From Stenotrophomonas_A sp002429615 (GTDB lineage: Bacteria > Pseudomonadota > Gammaproteobacteria > Xanthomonadales > Xanthomonadaceae): a DNA stretch of 64,000 nt. Where the stretch lies: the NCBI GenBank assembly GCA_031987425.1, contig DALZZL010000001.1, positions 55,405 to 119,404 on the forward strand, in the 5' to 3' direction. How positions within the stretch are numbered: position 1 is the first letter of the stretch; the number at the start of each line of letters is the position of its first letter. Of this stretch, positions 24,621-32,163 are shown in pieces. Both the position numbers and the translations under genes were made by a program. The notes beneath the pieces were generated by a model. That model had not been told where the DNA came from. It made no database searches and worked only from the letters and a program-made list of their open reading frames with translations.

Positions 24621-25020
24621 CAGCCACCTCAAGACGACACACGCCGACAGGATAGAAAGCGGACTCGCCAACAAAGGCCCGTCAAACTTCATTATTGGCC
24701 GCGCCAGGACCGCCCCTGCCAGGAACCCGGACATCATCAAAGTGAGGAAGTGAAGTTGGTTGGTGAACTGAAATAACGCGCTCAGCGTGCCCTCTCGATG
24801 CTCGTCTGATCGACGCCGTTCCCAGCCGATCATCGGCAAACCTAAAATTATGATCGCGGGCGGCGCGAGGCAGATTCGATATCGCCGCCGGATAGGCAAT
24901 CACGAGGTTGTCCTCAAGCGCCATGACATCTTCGGGCTTGGGATCAATGAACTGGCATGCAGCCGCCGATTGGGACCAAAGGACCAACGTCCCCAACAAG
25001 AACGCGATGTTCTTCTTCAT
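24609..25020 (-). pseudogene. Frameshifted small exported/membrane protein
   Basis: The first frame (from ATG 25020) encodes a signal peptide MKKNIAFLLGTLVLWSQSAA and then CQFIDPKPEDVMALEDNLVIAYPAAISN. After about 24875 it turns into Arg-rich, protein-unlike sequence. The next frame takes over at the same point with two membrane segments (PPAIIILGLPMIGW and TLMMSGFLAGAVLARP) and stops at 24609. Joined, they would give a protein of about 135 residues: signal, short periplasmic segment, two membrane helices. A one-base shift near 24870-24880 is the simplest explanation, either a real mutation or a sequencing error. Product unknown. Confidence 0.55.
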
Positions 25021-25063
25021 GCGATACCGACCCCCTGATCGGTGATGGGCGAAGGGGCGACTA

Positions 25064-25088
25064 CATGGGGCATCTGAATTACCCCATG
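25064..25088. terminator. Small hairpin downstream of the first GH92 gene
   Basis: CATGGGG and CCCCATG form a 7-bp stem with an 11-base loop, 68 bp beyond the GH92 stop codon. There is no T-run. It could help end the long - strand transcript. Confidence 0.3.
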
Positions 25089-25155
25089 AGCCGCCCGCCT
25101 CGACCGAATCCTCGGCTACAGATCGTACCTCGCCAAGCGCCGCAAGGCCGATCCC

Positions 25156-28100
25156 TTACTTGCCGGTCGAAGCCGCCCGCCCTGCCTCATCCGATCCCAA
25201 CAGTTCCAGCTCCGCCAGGGAGAGCGCCCCAGTGCCCCCCGTCGCCGTGATCACCAAGCGATAGTGCCGATAACGCGCCGGCGCATCCAACCGGAATGGC
25301 CGCGTATACCGCGCCCACTCGAAGACCTCACCCTCGCGACGATCCAGCGTCTTCCAGGCCGCGCCGTCGTTGGAGCCCTCCAGCACCCAGCTACTCGGAT
25401 ATCCGCCCGCCCCACCCGAGGTGATCGTATAGAAGCGCACCGGCGACGCCGGCGTCTGCTCGAAGCGCCAGCCGATCGACACCGGCGCCGCCGCCTGGAA
25501 AGCCACTTCCGTAAGCGAGTTGTTGTCGAACAGCGCATCGACGTCAGCATCGCGGACGCTGGTGGTCGCCGAACCACGCCCAGGCCCGGTCAGATCGACC
25601 AGCGCAGCAGGACGCATGTCACCCTCGGTCAACGACGGCGGCAGCGCCTTGGCATCGCTGCCCCACGTCGCAGGCCGCGGCGACATCGTGAACTCGATCC
25701 GCGCTCCGTCGGCCAGCAGCCGATGCGGAATCACCGTGCGGGTCCACGGCTGGCCATTCACCACCACGCCACTCACATACACATTCTCCGCACTGTTGTT
25801 CGGTGCGCTGACCACCAGGGTCTTTCCGTTCTCCAGATGCACCGTCGCGCGGGTGAACAGAGGCGAGCCAATCGCCAGGTTCTCGCTGCCCATCTGCAGC
25901 GGATAGAAACCCAGTGCCGACAGCAACCACCACGCCGACGACTCGCCATTGTCCTCGTCGCCGGGATAGCCCTGCCCGATCTCCGAGCCGACATACATCC
26001 GTGCCAGCGTCTCGCGCACGATCTGCTGGGTACGCCACGGCTGTCCGGCGTACAGGTACATCCACGGCACATGGTGCGCCACCTGGTTGGAGAAGCCCCA
26101 CTGCCCCATCCGCACATCGCGTGCTTCCACCATTTCGTGGATCACGCCGCCATACGAGCCGGTGAAGCCCGCAGATTCCGGCGTGGCGAAATAGTCATCC
26201 AACTTGCGCGCCAGTCCCTCGCGACCGCCGTACAGGTTGGCCAGGCCCTGCCCGTCCTGCGGTACCAGGAAGGCGAACCCCCAGCCATTGGTCTCGGTGT
26301 AGTCGTGTTCATGACCCCACACACGTGGGTCGTACTCGCCGGCCTTCGACTTCCATGCGCCATCCACCGTGCGGCCCTGGAAGAACCCGATCGCCGGGTC
26401 GAACATGTGCACGTAGTTCAACGCCCGGTCGCGGTAGTACTCGCTCTCCTCGCGCAGGCGCTTGCGCGGCAGGAACGGCGCCGGCGCCTCGGCCATCGCC
26501 GCCAGCATGTTGCCGATGCCGAAATCGTTGATATAGCCCTCCAGCGCCCAGGACACGCCCTCCCCCACCGAGCTCGGCGTGTAGCCAATGAAGGGCGCCA
26601 CCGCCATGCCCTTGCGGCCGACATGCTCGTCCGGCGGAAGCACCGCGGCATTCTTTATCGCCGCGGCATAGACGCCGGCCGCATCCAGCCCCGGCACGCC
26701 CTTCACGTAGGCATCGGCGAATGCCGCATCCGAACTCGTACCGGTCATCAGGTTCGCGTAGCCGGGCGACGACCAGCGCGGCACCCAGCCGCTGTCGCGG
26801 TACTGCTGGATGAAGCCATCGACCATCGCCCCGGCCTGGCTCGGTGCAAAGAGTGCCTGCGCCGCCCACACCGTGCGATAGGTGTCCCAGAAGCCGTTGT
26901 TGACGTAGAGCTTGCCGTCGGCGATCGCCGCGCCCGTCTGCGTGGCGGTGGTGCCGGCCGGAATGTCCTTGCCTGCCGAGGACTGCACCGCATGCCGCCA
27001 CACCGGCGCGTCATGGCTGCCGAAGTTCTCGTGCGTGGCATTCGGATACAGGAACAGCCGGTACAGATTGGAATACAGCGTGGTCAGCTGGTCCTGCGTC
27101 GCGCCCTCGACCTCGATCACGCCCAGCTTCTTGTCCCAGGCCTGGCGTGCTCGCTCGCGCACATCATCGAAGCTGTCCCCTTCGCCGATCTCCAGCGCCA
27201 GGTTGCGCCGCGCCTGCTCGACACTGACCAGCGAGGTGGCGATGCGCATGGTCACGGTGCGCGCCTTGCCGGCGTCGAAGCGGAAATAGCCGGCGACGTT
27301 GCGCCGGGGCGCCGCACCCTTCGTGCCGTCGGTGGCCACCAGCTTGCTGCTGGCGGTCACCGGGCGGTCGAACCGGGCATAGACGAACATGCGCGTCGCG
27401 CCGTTGGACAAGCCGCTGCGGGTGTCGGTGTAGCCGGTGAGTTCGCCGCGCTCGGGCGAGAGCGACAGCCCGCCACGATCATCGACGTTGTCGAACACCA
27501 GGCTGGCGTCGTCACCCGGAAAAGTGAAGCGCATCATCGCCGCGCGCTCGGTCGGCGCGATCTCGGCGACGATGCCGTTGTCGAAGCCCACGCGGTAATG
27601 GTGCGGCTGCGCGACCTCGTTCTCGTGCCGGAACGTAAGCGCGCGTTCGGCACGATTCACCGGCGGCACGCCATGGGCCAGCGAGGGCATCAGCTGGAAC
27701 GTCTGCCGGTCGCCCATCCACGGGCTGGTCTCGTGCGTCAGCGCCAACGCTTCCAGGCGCGGGCGATTACCGGCGTCGTTGCCCTTCGCGTACTCATAGA
27801 ACCAGCTCATCGAGCCGGCATTGGTCACCGGCGCCCAGAAATTGAAGCCGTGCGGCATCGCGGTGGCGGGAATGTTGTTGCCGCGCGAGAAACTGCCGCT
27901 GGAGTGGGTGCCGCGCGTGGTCAGCACCTGTTCGCTGGGGTGCGTGGACACCGCGGCTTCCGGTGCATCGGTGATCAGGATGTCGTCGACCCATCCGCCG
28001 AAGCGGGTGGAGCCCTGCGGTGCCTGGTACGCAAGCACGATCCGCTGGATGCGCTTGCCCGCGGCCACCGCGCCGATGCGCGACTGCTTGCGGTTCCATT

Positions 28101-28641
28101 GCCCGGTATAGAGTGACTTGGACTCGCCCTGCCGGCGCGCCGACACGCCGAAGCCGTGCTGGTCAATGGCCCCCAGATCCGACAGGCGGGTGCCATCGTC
28201 GAACTCCAGGTCGACGGCGACCCACGTACTGGGATAGGCCAGATCGCCCTCGATGAACGCCGGGAACACCAGATAGGACAGCGCGGTGCTGGCGGTCACC
28301 GGGATATCGACATTGAACAGCACCTGCCGGACATCGCCGCCGTTACCCTGCGCCTTCCCGGCATAGGCCAGCGAGCGCACGCCGGTGAATCCCACATGGG
28401 CACGCGCCGCGTATGCGTCGTCGGGACCGTCGGACACGCGCAGCGTCATGTCGACGTTCCCGCCGCGCTCGCCCCGTGCCAGCAGCGGCTGCGGATCTGC
28501 CTGCTCGAACGAGGTATGGAACGGGCCGCTCTCCGTCACCAGCGAACGGGGGGCGTCGGGCCGCGGCGAACAGCCTGCCATCGCCAGCAGCGCAACGGCC
28601 GCGACAAGCCGGCGCTGCCGGCGGGAGTGCATCAGGGTCAT
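25156..28641 (-). CDS. GH92 alpha-mannosidase, lipoprotein with extra N- and C-terminal beta domains
   Basis: A 1161-residue protein. It starts with a lipoprotein signal (RRLVAAVALLAMAGC). About 200 residues of a beta-sandwich-like domain follow (from SFEQADPQPLL to FGGWVDDILITD). The GH92 body begins near TRGTHSSGSFSRGNNIPATAMPHGFNFWAP. Later family motifs are NGFWDTYRTVWAA, HDYTETNGWGFAF, HHVPWMYLYAG and GYPGDEDNGESSAWWLLSALGFYP. The last ~130 residues (DVDALFDNNSLTEVAF to LSLAELELLGS) look like an F5/8-type discoidin carbohydrate-binding domain. GH92 enzymes are calcium-dependent exo-alpha-mannosidases. Three in-frame ATGs (28653, 28641, 28632) are possible starts. It is the last gene of the - strand run after the epimerase, with a 29-bp gap. 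The linkage acted on cannot be read from the sequence. Confidence 0.9.
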   Translation of the reverse strand: MTLMHSRRQRRLVAAVALLAMAGCSPRPDAPRSLVTESGPFHTSFEQADPQPLLARGERGGNVDMTLRVSDGPDDAYAARAHVGFTGVRSLAYAGKAQGNGGDVRQVLFNVDIPVTASTALSYLVFPAFIEGDLAYPSTWVAVDLEFDDGTRLSDLGAIDQHGFGVSARRQGESKSLYTGQWNRKQSRIGAVAAGKRIQRIVLAYQAPQGSTRFGGWVDDILITDAPEAAVSTHPSEQVLTTRGTHSSGSFSRGNNIPATAMPHGFNFWAPVTNAGSMSWFYEYAKGNDAGNRPRLEALALTHETSPWMGDRQTFQLMPSLAHGVPPVNRAERALTFRHENEVAQPHHYRVGFDNGIVAEIAPTERAAMMRFTFPGDDASLVFDNVDDRGGLSLSPERGELTGYTDTRSGLSNGATRMFVYARFDRPVTASSKLVATDGTKGAAPRRNVAGYFRFDAGKARTVTMRIATSLVSVEQARRNLALEIGEGDSFDDVRERARQAWDKKLGVIEVEGATQDQLTTLYSNLYRLFLYPNATHENFGSHDAPVWRHAVQSSAGKDIPAGTTATQTGAAIADGKLYVNNGFWDTYRTVWAAQALFAPSQAGAMVDGFIQQYRDSGWVPRWSSPGYANLMTGTSSDAAFADAYVKGVPGLDAAGVYAAAIKNAAVLPPDEHVGRKGMAVAPFIGYTPSSVGEGVSWALEGYINDFGIGNMLAAMAEAPAPFLPRKRLREESEYYRDRALNYVHMFDPAIGFFQGRTVDGAWKSKAGEYDPRVWGHEHDYTETNGWGFAFLVPQDGQGLANLYGGREGLARKLDDYFATPESAGFTGSYGGVIHEMVEARDVRMGQWGFSNQVAHHVPWMYLYAGQPWRTQQIVRETLARMYVGSEIGQGYPGDEDNGESSAWWLLSALGFYPLQMGSENLAIGSPLFTRATVHLENGKTLVVSAPNNSAENVYVSGVVVNGQPWTRTVIPHRLLADGARIEFTMSPRPATWGSDAKALPPSLTEGDMRPAALVDLTGPGRGSATTSVRDADVDALFDNNSLTEVAFQAAAPVSIGWRFEQTPASPVRFYTITSGGAGGYPSSWVLEGSNDGAAWKTLDRREGEVFEWARYTRPFRLDAPARYRHYRLVITATGGTGALSLAELELLGSDEAGRAASTGK

Positions 28642-28670
28642 GGCATCATCCATCCAGGCAGGGAACGTGC

Positions 28671-29918
28671 TCAACGCAGGACGTTGAGCACCTCGTGGCA
28701 GGCGCCCATGGTGTGGTAGTCGGTCTTGCCGGCCGGGCTCTTCTCGTCGTCGTACTTGCGGTTGTTCACATCCAGGATGCGGAACCACGCACCATAGGTG
28801 TGATCCACCATGTGCTGCCACGAGTACGTCCATAGGCGCTCGTACCAGTCCCAGTACGTCGCATCACCGGTGCGGTGCGCGAGCAGCGCGGCGGCGGCGA
28901 GCGACTCGGCCTGGACCCAGAAATACTTGTCGTCGTCGCAGACGTAGGCCGCCCCTTCGACGCGCGCATCCCCGCTGGCCGCATTGCGCAGCCCCTCGTA
29001 GGCGAAGCCATAGACCATGCCGCCGTGCTGGGCGTCCCAGGAATTACCGAGCGCGACATCGAACAGGTGGCGCGCGGTGGGCACCAGCCAGTCGGCATCG
29101 ACATGGCGGTCCAGGATCAGCAGCAGCTTGGCCCATTCGGTCTGGTGGCCGGGCTGGAAACCCCACGGGCGGAACAGGTGCTTCGGATCATCCAGGTGGT
29201 AGGTCCAGTCGATGTTCCAGTCGCGGTCGTAGTGCTCCCACACCAGTCCGCCCGCCTTCGCCGCATGGCGCCGGGTCATCGCATCGGCCAGGGCCAGTGC
29301 GCGGTCGAGGTAGCGGCGTTCGCCGCTGGCCTCGAATGCCGCCAGCATCGCCTCGCACATGTGCATGTTGGCGTTCTGGCCACGATAGCCGCTGAAGTGC
29401 CAGTCGGCGTCGGCCTCGTCGCGGTACAGGCCGTGCTGCGGCTCCCAGAAGCGCGCTTCGAGCAGCGCCCAGGTCTCGTCCATCCAGGCGCGCGCCTCCT
29501 CGAAGCCGGCCTTGAGCCCGCAGGAGTACGCCAGCAGGACGAAGGCCACGCCGTAGCAGTGGTTGGTCGCGTCCTCGACCTTGCCGTCGCGCAGCGTCCA
29601 GGCATAGCCACCGGTCTGCGGGTTGCGATGCACCTGGCGCAGGTAGTCCAGGCCGTGGCGCACCGCGGCGAGGTACTGCGGCTTCAGCTCGGCGTCGTCG
29701 GCGAACTCGCGCGCCGCCATGGCGTAGTTGAAGACGAAGCGGGTGCTGCTGACCAGGTGGCGATGGCTGCGGTCGTAGACCGTGCCGTCGTCCTTGAAAT
29801 AGTGGAAGAAGCCACCTTCCGGGTCGATGCAGCGCGGGTGGTAGAACGCCATCGTCTCGGCGATATGCGCGCGCAGGAACGCCGGGGAACGGAAATCGGG
29901 CAGGTTTTCAGATGACAT
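28671..29918 (-). CDS. AGE-family epimerase/isomerase, probable D-mannose isomerase
   Basis: A 415-residue cytoplasmic protein with the (alpha/alpha)6-barrel pattern of N-acylglucosamine 2-epimerase relatives. Typical stretches are STRFVFNYAMAAREF, ATNHCYGVAFVLLAY, the catalytic-His region PWGFQPGHQTEWAKLLLIL, and a second histidine near the C-terminus in DYHTMGACHEVL. This family includes mannose/fructose isomerases, cellobiose 2-epimerase and GlcNAc 2-epimerase. Mannose isomerase is preferred because the next gene upstream is a fructokinase and the locus is rich in mannosidases. Its ATG at 29918 overlaps the kinase stop codon by 11 bp, so the two are translationally coupled. The mature enzyme would turn mannose into fructose for that kinase. 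Confidence 0.85.
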   Translation of the reverse strand: MSSENLPDFRSPAFLRAHIAETMAFYHPRCIDPEGGFFHYFKDDGTVYDRSHRHLVSSTRFVFNYAMAAREFADDAELKPQYLAAVRHGLDYLRQVHRNPQTGGYAWTLRDGKVEDATNHCYGVAFVLLAYSCGLKAGFEEARAWMDETWALLEARFWEPQHGLYRDEADADWHFSGYRGQNANMHMCEAMLAAFEASGERRYLDRALALADAMTRRHAAKAGGLVWEHYDRDWNIDWTYHLDDPKHLFRPWGFQPGHQTEWAKLLLILDRHVDADWLVPTARHLFDVALGNSWDAQHGGMVYGFAYEGLRNAASGDARVEGAAYVCDDDKYFWVQAESLAAAALLAHRTGDATYWDWYERLWTYSWQHMVDHTYGAWFRILDVNNRKYDDEKSPAGKTDYHTMGACHEVLNVLR

Positions 29919-30897
29919 CTTCGTATTGCTCCTTGAGCAGTTGCTGCACGTCGGCAAGCCCGGGCATGGCCGCGAACGCACCGTGACGGGTTACCGCGAT
30001 CGCGCCCACCGAAGCGGCGAAACGCAGCGCGCTTTCGATCGCGTCGCGATCACGGAGGAAACCGGCCAGCTGCGCGGCATCGATGCCGGCCTGGACCAGA
30101 TGGAACAGCAGCCCGGCGACGAAGGCGTCGCCCGCGGCGGTGGTGTCGATCGCCTTGACCCGGGGGCTGCGCAGTTCACCCTCGCCTTCGGCGCTGTACC
30201 AGTGGATCGGCTGGGCGCCATCGGTGACCACCACCCAGCGCACGCCGCCCTGCAGCAGGCGCTTCAGCACGCTGCCCTCATCGGTGTCCGCGGCGAGGTA
30301 TTCGAGTTCGTTGCGGGCCAGCTTGACCACGTCCGCCTGCAGCAACGCCTGCCACAGCAGCGGGCGCGGATCTGCGTCCTGTGGCCACAGCATCGGGCGC
30401 AGGTTGAGGTCCATGCTGACCAGCACGCCGGCCGCGCGCGCCAGCCGCATGCCCTGCAGGGTCGCACCGGCCGCGGGTTCGCCGGTCAGGCTGTTGGAGC
30501 AGACGTGGAAGGCACCGGCGCCGGCAAAGCCGTCGGCGTGGAAGTCCTCGGCCCGGAACAGCAGGTCGGCCGCCGGTGGGCGATAGAAGCTGAAGCTGCG
30601 CTCGCCTTCGTGGTCGATGGCGACGAAGGCCAGCGCGGTGCGCGCGGCATCGGTACGCACCGTGTGATCGGTGCGCACGCCTGCCGCATGCAGGCTTTCC
30701 AGCAGGAAGTCGCCGAACATGTCGGCGCCCAGCGCGCCCACGAACTGCGCGGGCGCGCCGAGCCTGGCGGCGCCCACGGCCACGTTGGCCGGCGCGCCAC
30801 CGGCGTGCTGGACGAACGTGCGCGGGCTATCGGGAGTGGCGGCAGGCTGGGCGAAGAAGTCGATCAGGGCTTCGCCGAAACAAACAATCGTGCGCAT
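29908..30897 (-). CDS. PfkB-family carbohydrate kinase, probable fructokinase
   Basis: A 329-residue sugar kinase. The N-terminus IVCFGEALIDFF is the family start. It is followed by the first PfkB signature region GGAPANVAVGAARLG and by sugar-contact stretches FVGALGADMFGDFL and SMDLNLRPMLW. The C-terminal ATP/anion-hole motif DTTAAGDAFVAGLLF carries the catalytic aspartate. The enzyme phosphorylates a furanose-type sugar with ATP; fructose to fructose 6-phosphate is the best fit given the coupled isomerase. Adenosine or ribo-type substrates are less likely from context. The ATG at 30897 is chosen because the family start lies there; an upstream frame to 31137 is low-complexity. The LacI gene lies 112 bp upstream on the same strand. 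Confidence 0.9.
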   Translation of the reverse strand: MRTIVCFGEALIDFFAQPAATPDSPRTFVQHAGGAPANVAVGAARLGAPAQFVGALGADMFGDFLLESLHAAGVRTDHTVRTDAARTALAFVAIDHEGERSFSFYRPPAADLLFRAEDFHADGFAGAGAFHVCSNSLTGEPAAGATLQGMRLARAAGVLVSMDLNLRPMLWPQDADPRPLLWQALLQADVVKLARNELEYLAADTDEGSVLKRLLQGGVRWVVVTDGAQPIHWYSAEGEGELRSPRVKAIDTTAAGDAFVAGLLFHLVQAGIDAAQLAGFLRDRDAIESALRFAASVGAIAVTRHGAFAAMPGLADVQQLLKEQYEDVI

Positions 30898-31009
30898 CTG
30901 GATCTGGGTCCTCGTCGTCTCGCATCGGACGGGTGGGGTCATGGACGGTGGGGTGCTCGCGGCGCGAGCGGGTGGCGGCGGCCAGGCCGGGGCGGTGCGT
31001 TGATCCGGG

Positions 31010-32062
31010 TCACCGTGACAACTCTCCGCAGCTGCCACGCACCACCAGCTGCACCGGGGCGATCGCGCGGCGCGGCGGTGCATCGGGATCACGCACGCGC
31101 TCCAGCAGCATCTCCGCGGCCATGCGCCCGCAGGCACGCGGCTTCACGGACAAGGTGGTGAGCGGCGGCGTCGACAGCGCCGCCTCGCTGATGTCATCGA
31201 AGCCGGTGAGCGCGAAGTCGACACCGGGCTGCAACCCGCGTGCGCGCAAGCCGAGCATGAGGCCTAGGGCGACGTTGTCGTTGTAGCAAACCGCCGCGGT
31301 CACGCCGGGTGCCTGCTCAAACAGCGCGGCGGTGCGCGCGGCGGCGTCCACGCGGGTAGACCTCGATTCGACCAGCCAACCCGGCTCCGGCTCGATACCG
31401 ACGCTGCGCATCGCTTCCAGATAGCCTTCGCGGCGCTGCCGGCACGAACTCGAATCCGCATGCCCGCCAAAGAACGCTATCCGCCGGTGGCCCAGCGCGT
31501 ACAGGTGTTCCGTGGCGCGGCGGGCGCCACGCTGGTTGTCGAGCGCGAGGAAGTCCCCGTCGTGGCCCGCCAGTTCGCGGTTGAACACCAGCGCCGGCAC
31601 GCGCGATCCCAGCACGCGCTGCACGGCGGCGGCGTCGCTATGTTCGGCGGGCGACAGGATGATGCCGGCCGGCGCGTGCTCGACCAGGGAGCCGAGCACG
31701 GCCTGCTGCCGCTCCGGCGATTCGGCGGTGCTGCCCAGCAGGGTCACGTAACGCCCCGCGCCCAGCCCTTCGTCGACGCCCGCGGCGAACTCGGCAAAGA
31801 ATGGATTGGAAAGATCATTGATGACCAGCGCGACCGAGGAGGACGTCTGTTTGCGCAAGTTGGCCGCGGCGCGGTTGTAGACGTAGCGCTGGCGCTTGAG
31901 TTCGGCCTCGACGCGCGCTCGGGTGTCGATATTGACCAGCGGGCTGCCGCGCAGCACCAGCGATACGGTCGCGCGCGAAACCCCACAGGCCTGGGCGATG
32001 TCGGTGACGGTGACCGCGCCGCGACCGGGCTTTGTCCGGAGCTTGGGCTTGTCTGTATCCAT
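31010..32062 (-). CDS. LacI-family transcriptional regulator of the mannoside locus
   Basis: A 350-residue repressor. The DNA-binding head VTVTDIAQACGVSRATVSLVLRGSPLVNI is a standard LacI helix-turn-helix with hinge (AAANLRKQTSSSVALVI). It is followed by a periplasmic-binding-protein-like ligand domain (NDLSNPFFAEFAAGVDEG, GHRRIAFFGG, AVCYNDNVALGLMLGL, LTGFDDISEAALSTPPLTT). Such proteins bind a sugar or sugar phosphate and leave their operators. A GAGGAGA element supports the ATG at 32062. The four CpG-centred palindromes at 34712-35062 are the most likely targets, since they flank the divergent GH92 and receptor promoters. The effector is unknown; mannose, fructose or a phosphate of either would fit. 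Confidence 0.92.
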   Translation of the reverse strand: MDTDKPKLRTKPGRGAVTVTDIAQACGVSRATVSLVLRGSPLVNIDTRARVEAELKRQRYVYNRAAANLRKQTSSSVALVINDLSNPFFAEFAAGVDEGLGAGRYVTLLGSTAESPERQQAVLGSLVEHAPAGIILSPAEHSDAAAVQRVLGSRVPALVFNRELAGHDGDFLALDNQRGARRATEHLYALGHRRIAFFGGHADSSSCRQRREGYLEAMRSVGIEPEPGWLVESRSTRVDAAARTAALFEQAPGVTAAVCYNDNVALGLMLGLRARGLQPGVDFALTGFDDISEAALSTPPLTTLSVKPRACGRMAAEMLLERVRDPDAPPRRAIAPVQLVVRGSCGELSR

Positions 32063-32163
32063 ACGGTTCTCCTCGATGCGGCGCCTTGGCCGCATCGGAT
32101 TATTGCCGATGTGGATCGATTCAACTTGCCGGTTCCCCCTGCCATGTCGCGGCGTCGCCCCGG

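Noticed and set aside
21000..25155. A second dif or attachment copy that would define prophage ends
   Set aside because: I scanned for CATAATGTATATTATG-like sequences and found only the one at 20906; the AT-rich spots near 23250 and 24370 do not match.
25264..28116. 950-residue open frame on the + strand
   Set aside because: Antisense to the first GH92; Arg/His/Ala-rich shadow.
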